From: Tenacibaculum sp. SZ-18
GTDB taxonomy: Bacteria; Bacteroidota; Bacteroidia; Flavobacteriales; Flavobacteriaceae
Assembly: GCF_002813915.1 (NCBI RefSeq)
Contig: NZ_CP019335.1
Span: 666,388 to 730,387 of the forward strand
Direction: 5' to 3'
Length of the DNA stretch: 64,000 bases
Part shown: in pieces, positions 16,975 through 27,027 of the stretch
How positions within the stretch are numbered: the first letter of the stretch is position 1
Layout of the letters: the number at the start of each line of letters is the position of its first letter
Translations under genes and position numbers: made by a program
Notes under the pieces: generated by a model
The model's input: the letters and a program-made list of their open reading frames with translations, nothing else
Told to the model about the DNA's origin: nothing
The model's database searches: none

Positions 16975-18867
16975 TTAGAGAGTGTCAAGTTTTTCGAAAA
17001 CAGAATTATTTGATTTATATTCTGATACTATTTCTTTTATTAACTTAACAGTATGGTTATTTTGGTTAAGATTGTTTTCTTTACATAACGATTCAATTTG
17101 TGACTTAATTTTTTTAAAATCTATCGATTGGTTTTTGGCAATCATTATTTTTTCGTGATAAGTAGGAGTAGTATTTTCTCCGTTGGCTAATAATTCTTCA
17201 TATAGTTTTTCTCCAGGTCTGAGTCCAGTAATTTTAATATTTATGTCATCAGGGTATTTTAAACCTGATAAATGAATCATCCGTTTTGCTATGTCATAAA
17301 TTTTAACAGATTTACCCATATCAAAAATGTAAATTTCGCCTCCTTCTCCCATTGTTCCTGCTTCTAGAACTAATTGACAAGCTTCTGGTATCGTCATAAA
17401 ATATCTTGTAATATTTTTATGAGTTACTGTTAATGGTCCACCATCTTCAATTTGTTTTTTAAAAAGAGGTATTACGGATCCATTTGAACCTAATACATTT
17501 CCAAAACGAGTTGTCGTAAACTTTGTTGTGTTGAAGCATGAACTTAAACATGAAATATACATTTCTGCTACTCGTTTAGTAGCTCCCATAACATTTGTTG
17601 GGTTTACAGCTTTATCTGTAGAGACCATGACGAATCGTTCTACGTTATATTTCACTGATAAATCTGCTATGTTTTTAGTTCCAGCAACATTGATTTTAAT
17701 TGCTTCATATGGACTTTCTTCCATCAAAGGCACATGTTTGTAGGCTGCTGCGTGATAAACTTTGTCAGGATTAAATTCTTGAAATACGTCCTCCATTCTC
17801 TTTAGATCGCGAACGTCTGCAACAAGGGAAGTAAAGTTTACTATACCTTGACGAATTAATTCCTGTTGAATTTCGTATAAAGGAGATTCGGCTTGATCTA
17901 TTAAAATTAAATGTTTATGATTGTATTTGCTTATTTGACGAGAAATTTCACTTCCAATTGATCCTGCCGCCCCTGTAACGAGGATAACTTTACCGTTAAC
18001 GTCTCTTTTTACAATTGGATTGTCAATTGAAATTGGTTGACGATCTAACAAGTCTTCAATTTTCACTTGTTTGATTTGATTGGCTTCAAAATCACCTCCA
18101 ATCCAATTAGAAAGAGCTGGAACTATTTTAGGTTTTACTCCAAGTTCAAGTGTTTTATCAGTTAGAAAAAGTAAACGTTCTGATTTAATATTCTGGATTG
18201 AGAAAATGATTTCATCGACTTGCTGTTTCTCTATAAAATCTTTATCTATTTCGAGGCGGCTATAAATTTTTACTCGGTCTATCTTTTTACCAACTTTAGT
18301 CTTATCATCATCTATAAAACCAATTACTTCATAGTTGTTTTTTGTATCCCTATTTAAAGCGCCATAAGTAATTAAACCAGAATCTCCAGCCCCATAGATC
18401 ATTACATTAGTAATGTCTTTTAGTTCAGATGAGATGATTTCGTAAAAAGCTTTGAAAATGAATCTGCTAACAACAAGTATAAAAACTGTAATGAAATAGT
18501 GAATCAGAATAATGGTCTTGGGTATTGTATAGTTTGGGAATACTTTGTAGACGTTATTTATGGCCACAATAAATATTATACTAATAGACGCGAGGGTAAC
18601 ACCTATAAAAACATTAAAGGCATCTCTTGTTCCCGTGTGCCTTATTATACCTCTATTTGATCCAACTAACCAAAAAGATACCAAAAATACTACCGAGATA
18701 AAAGGTATTTGGTAAGTTAAGTTATTAGTGTTAAAATTTAAAGAAGCATTAAAGCGAATTGTATAAGCCAAAATAAAAGATAAGATAACAAGTATGTTAT
18801 CAATAAATAAAACAACCCAATGAGAGGCATGCTTATTTAACGCTTTTAAAAGAAAATTTCTGATCAT
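16975..18867 (-). CDS. CapD/FlaA1-like nucleotide-sugar 4,6-dehydratase, membrane-bound
   Basis: A 630-residue polysaccharide biosynthesis protein. Four N-terminal membrane helices (about 15-135) are followed by a CoA-binding-like Rossmann region and then a short-chain dehydrogenase domain with VTGAAGSIGSE. The catalytic tyrosine position is Met in NVMGATK, the S-M-K variant typical of long FlaA1/WbpM/CapD enzymes, which make UDP-4-keto-6-deoxy-GlcNAc-type sugars. The motif THKNITRYFMTIPEAC is also characteristic. It is the first gene of the wza-wzc unit (42 nt before the Wza-like start). The exact sugar product is not determined by sequence. Confidence 0.88.
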   Translation of the reverse strand: MIRNFLLKALNKHASHWVVLFIDNILVILSFILAYTIRFNASLNFNTNNLTYQIPFISVVFLVSFWLVGSNRGIIRHTGTRDAFNVFIGVTLASISIIFIVAINNVYKVFPNYTIPKTIILIHYFITVFILVVSRFIFKAFYEIISSELKDITNVMIYGAGDSGLITYGALNRDTKNNYEVIGFIDDDKTKVGKKIDRVKIYSRLEIDKDFIEKQQVDEIIFSIQNIKSERLLFLTDKTLELGVKPKIVPALSNWIGGDFEANQIKQVKIEDLLDRQPISIDNPIVKRDVNGKVILVTGAAGSIGSEISRQISKYNHKHLILIDQAESPLYEIQQELIRQGIVNFTSLVADVRDLKRMEDVFQEFNPDKVYHAAAYKHVPLMEESPYEAIKINVAGTKNIADLSVKYNVERFVMVSTDKAVNPTNVMGATKRVAEMYISCLSSCFNTTKFTTTRFGNVLGSNGSVIPLFKKQIEDGGPLTVTHKNITRYFMTIPEACQLVLEAGTMGEGGEIYIFDMGKSVKIYDIAKRMIHLSGLKYPDDINIKITGLRPGEKLYEELLANGENTTPTYHEKIMIAKNQSIDFKKIKSQIESLCKENNLNQNNHTVKLIKEIVSEYKSNNSVFEKLDTL

Positions 18868-18926
18868 TTTTATAGATTACAGCTGAGTTAAAGATACAAT
18901 ATATTTGACTTGAGCAAATTTGTAAC

Positions 18927-19442
18927 TTAAATTTTCTTCATTTGCTGTTTTAAACTTTGTATCTGTTCTTTAAGCATTCCGTGTTTATCAAGTTTTTTCG
19001 CCTCATTCATTAATGTTGTAGCTTCCCTTTTTCTTCTTTTGGTCATTGCTATTCCAGCAAGTTGCAATTTGGCCATAGCTAGATCATGATCCATTGATAA
19101 TCCTAATTTTACCGCTTTTTTCAAAAATTTTTCTGCTTGAGTAATATTTGTTTGAGATAACATAATCCCATGGAGGTAATTAAAGTAACCTTGTTGTTTT
19201 ATTGTTAAAGATCCTTCAGGATTTTTTATATAACCAAGCCATTTCTGAGCCCCAGAGAAGTTTTGTTTTCTAAGTTGTAAAAATGCCAGGAGTATAAACT
19301 CATTTTTAAAGTAAAAAAAGACAAAGATACCTGCTAACAATAATAAGAAAATACCATTTCCAATATCTCCTTGGTAAAAATTATAAAAGGCCCAAATCGT
19401 TATTAATACTGCGAGAACTAATTTTATCTTTTTATTAAACAT
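18927..19442 (-). CDS. Small membrane protein with TPR-like C-terminus
   Basis: A 171-residue protein of unknown function. The first 55 residues hold two membrane helices joined by a short turn (NFYQGDIGNG). The soluble remainder is helical with TPR-like periodicity (NFSGAQKWLGYI; ITQAEKFLKKAVKLG; AMAKLQLAGIAMTKRR), ending in a lysine-rich helix. It follows ccsBA on the same strand after 48 nt, an association seen in flavobacteria, so a role with cytochrome c biogenesis is possible but unproven. Confidence 0.6.
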   Translation of the reverse strand: MFNKKIKLVLAVLITIWAFYNFYQGDIGNGIFLLLLAGIFVFFYFKNEFILLAFLQLRKQNFSGAQKWLGYIKNPEGSLTIKQQGYFNYLHGIMLSQTNITQAEKFLKKAVKLGLSMDHDLAMAKLQLAGIAMTKRRKREATTLMNEAKKLDKHGMLKEQIQSLKQQMKKI

Positions 19443-19462
19443 GTTATTTCTTCTTTGAAGCG

Positions 19463-19470
19463 CAAATGTA
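19463..19470 (-). promoter_or_regulatory. Candidate -7 element for the TPR-like membrane gene
   Basis: TACATTTG on the minus strand, 21 nt upstream of the ATG at 19442, matches TAnnTTTG. No TTG is found at the right -33 spacing. Confidence 0.3.
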
Positions 19471-19490
19471 CATTTTTAAACCTAATTGTA

Positions 19491-22400
19491 TTACTTGTGA
19501 TAAACTTTTTTGTTTCTAAACCAAGCTATAGTTCCTAATATTGATACAAATAATACTGATAAATAGACCGAATTAGGGGTAATTACTTTATCTCCACTAG
19601 CATAAGAATGTAATCCCGACAAGTAGAAATTTACACCAAAGTAAGTCATCATGATTGAGGCATATGCAATGATCGACCAAAGATTAAAAGTGTATTTTCC
19701 TCTTAGTCCTGGAATAAGTCTCATATGAAGAACAAAAGCATAAATCATGATTGATATAAGTGCCCAAGTTTCTTTTGGATCCCATCCCCAGTAACGCCCC
19801 CAACTCTCATTGGCCCACATTCCTCCTAAAAAGTTTCCAACGGTAAGCATTACTAAACCTACTGTTAGAGCCATTTCATTAATTATGGTGAGCTCTTTTA
19901 TATGTGTATCCATTTTTTTCTTATTCTTTTCATTGGTGAAAATGATTAAGAATAAAGCAACAACTCCTAAAACCATTCCTAAAGAAAAGGGTCCGTAACT
20001 AGCTACAATGATTGACACGTGTACTAGTAACCACCATGAATTTAATACTGGTTGTAAATTGGCAATTTCTGGATCTAACCAATTTCCCATGGCAATCATT
20101 AAAATTACACAAGAAACAAAAGTAGCTGCTCCAATGGTTAAAGAAGACTTTCGTCCTAAATATAAACCAAATAGCATAGTTGCCCATGCAACATAAATAA
20201 TACTCTCGTATGCATTACTCCATGGAGCATTCCCACTGATATACCATCTAGATATAAGTCCTATACTATGGACTATGAATAACATAATTATAACCCCAAT
20301 TAATCCTTTTACAATATATTTGAATGTTTTTTTCTGAGAGAAAATACTCAGAACTTCAAAAGCTATTAAAAGGAAACCAAATAATCCGTAGTATAAAAAA
20401 AGTTTTTTAAAGATGTTGATTTTATTATAAGCAATCTCTAGATTAATTTGATCATCAGACGGCATAATTTGATTTCCATATTTTTTCTGAAATTTTTTAA
20501 TTCCGTCCAATATTTGATCTGGCTCTTTATAGTCTCCACTTTTTTTAGAAGCTTGTAATAATTGCATGTAAACAGGTAAAGACTGACGAACAAAAACTGA
20601 ATCCGTTGCTCTAAATCCTGCTGTAGCTGTTTCTGGTTGTGAAACCCACTTATTTTCATCATCTCCTGGAATTGGATAAATTTTTAAAATTCCTCCTCCC
20701 AAGGCTTGAGATAATAACCAAATTCTTCTTTCAATTTTTATTAAGTCTTTTTCAAATTTATTTTGGATTTTTTTCTTTTGCGCTTGTACAACTAAATTAC
20801 CAATTACGGAGTTTCCTCGTTTATCGTAGAAATCAATAAATCTAGCATGCGTTGCTTCTTTCGGAAGTCCTAATATTTTTCTGATTTCAGTATTCCCTTT
20901 TTCTAAATAAATGAAAGGAACTTGTAACCAGAAAGTTGGGTTCTCTGTAATTGAAAGTAACACTTGACTAGGAGTCATACCATTAAATTTGTTAGTTTGA
21001 GCTACTTTTCTTACCAATTCTGAAGCAAATGTATGTGCCGGTTTCATTCTTCCGCCAGCATCTTGAATTACCAAACGACTAAACTTCTCCGCGTGTTCAA
21101 CACTCACAAGGTTTGATTTAAGGATACTATCGATTTTCTCATTACTTATTTTTGACTTGAGATCGTTACCATGATCAGAATTATGCTGAGCAAAAGAAAA
21201 GGTAGAGGCGAATAAGAAAGGAATAATAAAAGTAGCTTTTTTCTTTCTAATTTTTCTTAACCCTTTCTTTAGATCGTCAAAGCGCGTATGCCTAGCGAAC
21301 ATAGCAGAAATAAGTCCAATATATAATAACGAGTATCCGATATATGTTATTAGAGTTCCCCAGAAATCATGATTAACTGAAAGATGAGATTGCTCAATAG
21401 CTTCTCCAGCATTTTGATAACTCGCCTGGAAAAATTTATATCCTTTATGATCTAAAATATGGTTCATAAAAATTCTATAATCAAAGGTTTCTTCCGTATC
21501 AACAACAGTCACTTCGCTTGCATATGAAGAAGCGCTTTCCGATCCAGGATATTTTTCTAATTGGAAATCGTTTAATTTCACATTAAAAGGAGTTTGAAGT
21601 AATTTAGATCCATACCAAGCTCTAAAGTTTAAATTGTCTATAGTGAATTCTTTTTTGCCTTTCGTATTGAATTGACCACCAGTAAATTCTACTCTTTCTG
21701 TTTTACCATTGGTGGTAACATCAAACACAACTAAGTCGAATTTTTTATCATCTTTCACACCTCTAATAGTTTTCATTTCTCCTTTTTCTGCTGGTTCAGG
21801 AACTACAAATTGAAAGCCATTTAAAGTGTGTAATGTTCTATATTGAAAGTGTTGAATGCTGTCTTGTACAATTTGTCCTTGTTTTTGATCAGCCATTCGT
21901 AACCATTGTCCACCTTGTTTCGACGTCATCTTTAAACTTCCATTAACATAAAATAAGTTAACGGTGGCGTTACGATTTGGTGCATCAAAGCCCACTAAAA
22001 TATTGTGAATATTTTGAATTGTACCTCTTTTGATGTAGTGATCGTTTCTTGTTCCGCTTGAGCTTTCTACAAAATGTAAATACTCAACTCCGTTTTCATC
22101 CAGAATCAATTTTTCTTCTGCCCAAGGAATATAATCGACTAATTTAAAGTCTATTTCTTGTTTAGGTTTGTTCTTATTTGGTTGAAAAACAAAAGAAAAG
22201 TCTTTTGAATTTTTCCCCCATGCAGATAAAAGTAATTTTTCTTCATAAGATTTTTGAGAAGCATTATCGTCAATAATTACATTTAGGTAATTAGTCTCTG
22301 ATAAAAATACGTTAGTTGATTCTCCTTCATCAAGAATCATCATACCTTCATAACCAATATATCTAGTAATTCCAGCTCCAATTAAAATGAAAAGGAAAGA

Positions 22401-22649
22401 AATATGAAACATTAGTACGGTCCATTTCTCTTTTCTAAATAATCTATATCTAAAAATATTTCCGAAAAAGTTTACGACAAATAAAAGCATGATTATTTCG
22501 AACCACCATGCGTTATAGACTAGTTTTTTTGCCGTTTGTGTTCCGAAGTCATTTTCTATAAAAGTTGCTATTCCCATGGCTATTGCAAATACTATAAAAA
22601 GTATAGCCATTAATCGTGTTGAATAAAATATATTTAAGAATTTTTTCAT
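19491..22649 (-). CDS. ccsBA: Fused cytochrome c biogenesis protein CcsBA (ResB-CcsA)
   Basis: A 1052-residue System II cytochrome c synthase. The N-terminal half is ResB/CcsB-like: helices near 10-30, 50-70 and 80-100, a large periplasmic domain, then a helix near 430. The C-terminal half is CcsA-like with multiple helices and the haem-handling WWD motif around WGRYWGWDPKETWALI, plus external histidines (LVHVSI; LHMRL). The system carries haem across the membrane and joins it to CXXCH of apocytochromes. The fused form is common in Bacteroidota and epsilonproteobacteria. The region between the two halves, about 500-740, is soluble and less conserved. Confidence 0.92.
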   Translation of the reverse strand: MKKFLNIFYSTRLMAILFIVFAIAMGIATFIENDFGTQTAKKLVYNAWWFEIIMLLFVVNFFGNIFRYRLFRKEKWTVLMFHISFLFILIGAGITRYIGYEGMMILDEGESTNVFLSETNYLNVIIDDNASQKSYEEKLLLSAWGKNSKDFSFVFQPNKNKPKQEIDFKLVDYIPWAEEKLILDENGVEYLHFVESSSGTRNDHYIKRGTIQNIHNILVGFDAPNRNATVNLFYVNGSLKMTSKQGGQWLRMADQKQGQIVQDSIQHFQYRTLHTLNGFQFVVPEPAEKGEMKTIRGVKDDKKFDLVVFDVTTNGKTERVEFTGGQFNTKGKKEFTIDNLNFRAWYGSKLLQTPFNVKLNDFQLEKYPGSESASSYASEVTVVDTEETFDYRIFMNHILDHKGYKFFQASYQNAGEAIEQSHLSVNHDFWGTLITYIGYSLLYIGLISAMFARHTRFDDLKKGLRKIRKKKATFIIPFLFASTFSFAQHNSDHGNDLKSKISNEKIDSILKSNLVSVEHAEKFSRLVIQDAGGRMKPAHTFASELVRKVAQTNKFNGMTPSQVLLSITENPTFWLQVPFIYLEKGNTEIRKILGLPKEATHARFIDFYDKRGNSVIGNLVVQAQKKKIQNKFEKDLIKIERRIWLLSQALGGGILKIYPIPGDDENKWVSQPETATAGFRATDSVFVRQSLPVYMQLLQASKKSGDYKEPDQILDGIKKFQKKYGNQIMPSDDQINLEIAYNKINIFKKLFLYYGLFGFLLIAFEVLSIFSQKKTFKYIVKGLIGVIIMLFIVHSIGLISRWYISGNAPWSNAYESIIYVAWATMLFGLYLGRKSSLTIGAATFVSCVILMIAMGNWLDPEIANLQPVLNSWWLLVHVSIIVASYGPFSLGMVLGVVALFLIIFTNEKNKKKMDTHIKELTIINEMALTVGLVMLTVGNFLGGMWANESWGRYWGWDPKETWALISIMIYAFVLHMRLIPGLRGKYTFNLWSIIAYASIMMTYFGVNFYLSGLHSYASGDKVITPNSVYLSVLFVSILGTIAWFRNKKVYHK

Positions 22650-22675
22650 TGTAAAATGAGTAGATGAAAACTTTG

Positions 22676-22683
22676 CAAATTTA
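22676..22683 (-). promoter_or_regulatory. Candidate -7 element for ccsBA
   Basis: TAAATTTG on the minus strand, 27 nt before the start codon, matches TAnnTTTG. No clear -33 element is seen. Confidence 0.3.
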
Positions 22684-22757
22684 CGGAAAGTTAAACTAAC
22701 TCACTTTAGAAATGAACTGTTTTTTGGTGTTTAGATTAAGTTAAAATTGGAGCGTAA

Positions 22758-23636
22758 TTATGAGCCAATCTTTTCACCCATTTTAACAAAAGTTTCAATC
22801 TTGTCTTTGGTATTATCCAAGATATCTTTATCTATTTTGATTTTATCTTTATCTACCAATAAAACAACAGTTGATCCACCAAAAGCGAAATACCCCATTT
22901 CGTCTCCTTTATTTAGTTGTTGATTTGGAATGTATGTGTCTATAATCGTTCCAACCATGGTTGCTCCAACTGGTGCGAGCAATATATTTCCTTTATCTGT
23001 AGTTTTTAAAATACAATATTCGCGTTTGTTTTCACAAAATACTTTGGTAAAGTTTTCGGCTAAAGCATAGGGAGAAACAGATAAGTAACTACCTTTTATT
23101 TTTACCATTTCACTCGGTATTCCGCTATATGGGAAATGATACCGATGATAGTCATTTGGAGCTAATCTTAAAATTAAGAGTGACGCGTTTTTATATTTAT
23201 TAGCAAGATCTTTATTTCCTAAAAATTCTTGGAGTGTAAATTTTCTTCCTTTTATAAAGAAGTTGTGCACATCTTCAATATTCTCGAATGCTAGTAGTTT
23301 CCCATCCCCTGGTGAGACGAAATCATCTCCAATTGGTCTAGCTTCTGGTTTTAATTTACGGTAGAAAAAGTCATTAAATGAAGTGAATTCACTAATCGAT
23401 TTTTTAGCTTCATTTAAATCAATATTTAATTCATCAACAAACTTTTCAATTTTAGAAACAGAAGATGTTTTGTTCATTTGTCTCCCATACCATTCCGATA
23501 AAAACTTACGTTTTACCAATGGAAGTAATGCTAGTTTTCCAAAAGGATTACTGTATAACATTTTTAAAAAACCTTCTCCTGGTGGAGTTTCAATTTGAGT
23601 TTCTCCACTTTCTCTGTTGATGAATTTAATTTGCAT
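22758..23636 (-). CDS. psd: Phosphatidylserine decarboxylase
   Basis: Makes phosphatidylethanolamine from phosphatidylserine at the membrane. The 292-residue proenzyme has SPGDG (about 108-112), the His-rich block NDYHRYHFPYSG (162-171) and the self-cleavage site GGST at 253-256; cleavage between Gly254 and Ser255 would generate the pyruvoyl group on the small alpha chain. The usual motif is LGST, so GGST is a conservative variant. The start lies 2 nt after the mutB stop codon, so it is the last gene of the mut operon by position. Confidence 0.93.
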   Translation of the reverse strand: MQIKFINRESGETQIETPPGEGFLKMLYSNPFGKLALLPLVKRKFLSEWYGRQMNKTSSVSKIEKFVDELNIDLNEAKKSISEFTSFNDFFYRKLKPEARPIGDDFVSPGDGKLLAFENIEDVHNFFIKGRKFTLQEFLGNKDLANKYKNASLLILRLAPNDYHRYHFPYSGIPSEMVKIKGSYLSVSPYALAENFTKVFCENKREYCILKTTDKGNILLAPVGATMVGTIIDTYIPNQQLNKGDEMGYFAFGGSTVVLLVDKDKIKIDKDILDNTKDKIETFVKMGEKIGS

Positions 23637-23638
23637 GT

Positions 23639-25702
23639 TTATTCGTCTATACTGTCAATTAAAATCTCTAACATATCAATTGCCGCTTGGGCAATTTTTG
23701 TACCAGGACCGAAAACTCCAACTGCTCCCGAATCAAATAAAAATTGATAATCTTGAGCAGGAATTACACCGCCTACAATTACCATAATATCCTCACGACC
23801 ATACCCTTTTAATTCTTCAATTACTTGAGGAACCAATGTTTTGTGTCCTGCTGCTAATGATGAAATACCAATAATATGAACATCGTTTTCAATTGCTTGC
23901 TTTGCGGCTTCTTTTGGCGTTTGAAATAATGGTCCAACATCGACATCAAAACCTAAGTCAGCATAACCTGTTGCAACAACTTTAGCACCTCGATCATGAC
24001 CATCTTGACCAAGTTTTGCAATCATTATTCTTGGTCTACGACCTTCTAGGTTCGCAAACTCATCAGCCAGTTCACTCGCTTTTTTAAATAATGAATCGTC
24101 TTTTATTTCTTTACTATACACTCCAGATATTGTTTTATGAACAGCTTTGTGTCTTCCAAAAACGGCTTCTAGAGCATCAGATATTTCTCCTAAAGATGCC
24201 CTGTTTCTTGCTGCTTTTACTGCTAAATCTAGTAAATTTCCATTACCTGTTTTAGCGCATTCTGTTAAATCTTTCAAGCAAGCTTCAACTTTAAATGTAT
24301 CTCTTTTTGATTTTAAGTATTCTAATCGTTCAATTTGAGATTTACGAACAGCTTCATTGTCTACTTCTAAGATATGTAAAGGATCTTCTTGTTCTAATTG
24401 ATATTTATTTACACCAACAATAATATCTTGACCACTATCTATTTTCGCCTGCTTAATTGCTGCGGCTTCTTCAATACGCATCTTTGGAATTCCTTTTTCA
24501 ATTGCTTTAGTCATTCCTCCAAGTTCTTCTGTTTCTTGAATTAACTCCCAAGCTTTATTGGCTATTTCTTCGGTTAATTGTTCCAAATGATAACTTCCAG
24601 CCCATGGATCTACTGTTTTTGTAATGTTTGTTTCTTGTTGTAAATAAATTTGAGTATTTCTCGCAATTCTTGCAGAGAAATCTGTAGGTAAAGCAATTGC
24701 TTCGTCTAACGCATTTGTATGCAAGCTTTGTGTTCCTCCGAAAGCAGCTGCCATTGCTTCGATGGTTGTTCTGGCAACATTATTAAATGGGTCTTGTTCA
24801 GTTAAACTCCATCCGCTAGTTTGACAGTGCGTTCTTAATGCTAGTGATTTCGGGTTTTTCGGGTTAAATTGCTTTACAAGTTTCGCCCAAAGCATTCTGG
24901 CTGCTCTCATTTTTGCAATTTCTCTAAAGTGATCCATTCCGATTGCCCAGAAAAAAGATAATCGAGGTGCGAAAGTATCAATATCCATTCCTGCTGCTAA
25001 TCCAGTTTTTATATATTCTAATCCATCTGCCAAGGTGTAAGCTAATTCAATTTCTGGTGTAGCACCTGCCTCCTGCATGTGATATCCTGAAATAGAAATC
25101 GAATTGAATTTAGGCATGTTGTTACTGGTGTATTCAAAAATATCCGCAATAATTTTCATTGATGGAGTAGGTGGATAGATATAAGTGTTTCGCACCATAA
25201 ATTCCTTTAAAATATCATTTTGAATAGTTCCTGATAACTTTTCAGGAGTAACACCCTGTTCTTCCGCAGCGATAATATAAAATGCAAGAATTGGTAGTAC
25301 AGCTCCGTTCATTGTCATGGAAACAGACATTTTATCTAATGGAATCTGATCAAAAAGGACCTTCATGTCTTCAACAGAATCAATAGCTACACCAGCTTTT
25401 CCTACATCGCCTTGTACACGTTCATGATCTGAATCGTAACCTCTGTGGGTTGCTAAATCAAAAGCAACTGATAATCCTTTTTGTCCTGCAGCTAAATTTC
25501 TTCTATAAAAAGCATTGCTTTCTTCAGCAGTTGAAAAACCGGCATATTGTCTAATTGTCCAAGGTCGTCTTACGTACATTGTAGAGTAAGGACCTCTTAA
25601 ATTTGGCGCTAAACCAGCAACAAAATCCTCGTGTTTTAATCTTTGATTTGTTGTAGAAACGTTCTTTTCTAGTTGTATGTTTGATATATCTTTTCTACTC
25701 AT
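23639..25702 (-). CDS. mutB: Methylmalonyl-CoA mutase, large subunit
   Basis: Adenosylcobalamin-dependent interconversion of methylmalonyl-CoA and succinyl-CoA. The TIM barrel carries typical motifs ([41 protein letters not shown]), and the C-terminal B12 domain has DGHDRG with axial His569, followed by SSLAAGH and GGVIP. At 687 residues it is the length of a MutB subunit. It overlaps the upstream secreted-protein gene by 8 nt, so translational coupling is likely. The small subunit gene mutA lies two genes upstream. Confidence 0.95.
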   Translation of the reverse strand: MSRKDISNIQLEKNVSTTNQRLKHEDFVAGLAPNLRGPYSTMYVRRPWTIRQYAGFSTAEESNAFYRRNLAAGQKGLSVAFDLATHRGYDSDHERVQGDVGKAGVAIDSVEDMKVLFDQIPLDKMSVSMTMNGAVLPILAFYIIAAEEQGVTPEKLSGTIQNDILKEFMVRNTYIYPPTPSMKIIADIFEYTSNNMPKFNSISISGYHMQEAGATPEIELAYTLADGLEYIKTGLAAGMDIDTFAPRLSFFWAIGMDHFREIAKMRAARMLWAKLVKQFNPKNPKSLALRTHCQTSGWSLTEQDPFNNVARTTIEAMAAAFGGTQSLHTNALDEAIALPTDFSARIARNTQIYLQQETNITKTVDPWAGSYHLEQLTEEIANKAWELIQETEELGGMTKAIEKGIPKMRIEEAAAIKQAKIDSGQDIIVGVNKYQLEQEDPLHILEVDNEAVRKSQIERLEYLKSKRDTFKVEACLKDLTECAKTGNGNLLDLAVKAARNRASLGEISDALEAVFGRHKAVHKTISGVYSKEIKDDSLFKKASELADEFANLEGRRPRIMIAKLGQDGHDRGAKVVATGYADLGFDVDVGPLFQTPKEAAKQAIENDVHIIGISSLAAGHKTLVPQVIEELKGYGREDIMVIVGGVIPAQDYQFLFDSGAVGVFGPGTKIAQAAIDMLEILIDSIDE

Positions 25703-26357
25703 TTTCGACGTGTGAATTTAAGCATGCATAGAATAATTCAAATGCAATAAAGGTTTTAGTAGCTTTGTTTTTATAATCTTCACTGGTAAGATTCACTAAA
25801 GCTGCAGCTATTAATCCTGAGTCACTATTTCCATGTAACTCTTTAAATGTTGTAATTAAGTCGGCAATATCATCATTGCTATTAACGGAAATATTTTTAC
25901 CATATTCACCAAAATAATTTATGGTGAGTTCAGAATCTTTCCTTTCAAGATTTTTGTAGTATTTAGTGGTTGTGCTGTCTAGTACTTCTTTTACTTGAGT
26001 TGAAAGCTCAGAATAACTTAAATATTTTGATTTTTGTTGTCTTTGTTTCTTAGTTATCCAAAGGTAATTCTTTAGTTCGATTTTCGATTGATTCAATAAT
26101 TCAATTGATTCTTGAGTTACAATTTGTTCTAGATTCTTAAAGCCTTTGAAAACCTCATCGGAGTCATTCGTAAACTTTTTAATTGCCTTAAATGATTCTT
26201 CCTTATAAATGTTGTAATACTTACATACTATGTTTTCGAAATGATCAACCATAACTTCAATCAAGTCGCTTCTGCTTTCTTTTAAAAGGGAATTACTTTG
26301 ACTGTTTAAAGAAAAAGTCAATAGAAGACAAAACAAGATTGCTATTTTTCTATTCAT
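25695..26357 (-). CDS. Secreted protein of unknown function, paralogue A
   Basis: A 220-residue protein with a clear signal peptide (hydrophobic to about residue 17, then SLNSQS). The rest is predicted helical and rich in Lys/Asp/Glu. Its C-terminus, [14 protein letters not shown] followed by a short acidic end, is nearly the same as in the next gene ([14 protein letters not shown]), and both also share EDYKNKAxKT-like and LLxQSxxEL segments, so the two arose by duplication. I do not recognise the family. It overlaps mutB by 8 nt at its 3' end and the paralogue by 8 nt at its 5' end, which places it firmly inside the mut operon. Confidence 0.75.
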   Translation of the reverse strand: MNRKIAILFCLLLTFSLNSQSNSLLKESRSDLIEVMVDHFENIVCKYYNIYKEESFKAIKKFTNDSDEVFKGFKNLEQIVTQESIELLNQSKIELKNYLWITKKQRQQKSKYLSYSELSTQVKEVLDSTTTKYYKNLERKDSELTINYFGEYGKNISVNSNDDIADLITTFKELHGNSDSGLIAAALVNLTSEDYKNKATKTFIAFELFYACLNSHVENE

Positions 26358-27027
26358 TATCTATTTTAGAGTTAAGGCAGGTGTAAAAGAGTTCAAATGC
26401 AATAAATGTTTTTATCGCTTGATTTTTAAAATCCTGCTCTTTTAAATTTAACATCGGAGCTATTAAAAGAGGGGTGCTTATATAATCTTCTCTAAAAGTT
26501 AGGATAAAATCTTTAATGTCGTTGTTGTTACTAATGGATATGAGTTTATCAGAGAACTCTTCTTCGTAATTTATGATGTAGACAAATTTTTTCGATTTGA
26601 TTTTGTTAATATATTTTTCGAAAAACTGTTCGTCTTTAAATTTTTTCAGTTCTTCAGGTGTGAATAGTGTAAAACTAAAATGAGAAAACTTATGTCTATT
26701 ATCAGAACTTTTGAGCCAAACGTAATCAGCAAGTTCTTCATAAGATTGTTTGAGTAATTGTAAGGATTTTTCCGATGAAAGTTTAGCTAGAAGAGAAGGG
26801 AAGTTCACCTTTTCTTTTGATATTTCTTGAAGATATAATTTATAAGCTTTTTGTGATTTATCTTTTTCAATACTATAATAATCACAAATTAATTCTTCGA
26901 AAGTGGACACCATTGTCTTGATGTAATTATCATCCGAATTGTCACTGAAATTCTGATAAAAGTCATATTGTGAAAAACTCAACTCGTGAAAGAAGATAAA
27001 TATAATTAAAAGATAAAGCTTATTCAT
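26350..27027 (-). CDS. Secreted protein of unknown function, paralogue B
   Basis: A 225-residue paralogue of the downstream gene. A signal peptide (MNKLYLLIIFIFFHELSFSQ) precedes a helical, charged body with the shared patterns ICDYYSIEKDKSQKAYK, YEELADYVWLK and the C-terminal [14 protein letters not shown]. No enzyme motif is visible. The start overlaps the mutA stop region by 8 nt. A cleaved secreted product encoded between the two subunits of a cytoplasmic mutase is unexpected; cargo, periplasmic or surface localisation cannot be told apart, but there is no C-terminal type IX sorting domain. Confidence 0.75.
   Translation of the reverse strand: MNKLYLLIIFIFFHELSFSQYDFYQNFSDNSDDNYIKTMVSTFEELICDYYSIEKDKSQKAYKLYLQEISKEKVNFPSLLAKLSSEKSLQLLKQSYEELADYVWLKSSDNRHKFSHFSFTLFTPEELKKFKDEQFFEKYINKIKSKKFVYIINYEEEFSDKLISISNNNDIKDFILTFREDYISTPLLIAPMLNLKEQDFKNQAIKTFIAFELFYTCLNSKIDNE

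Noticed and set aside
20438..20662. Coding frames opposite or within ccsBA
   Set aside because: Out-of-frame shadows of a well supported long gene; no start context or family match.
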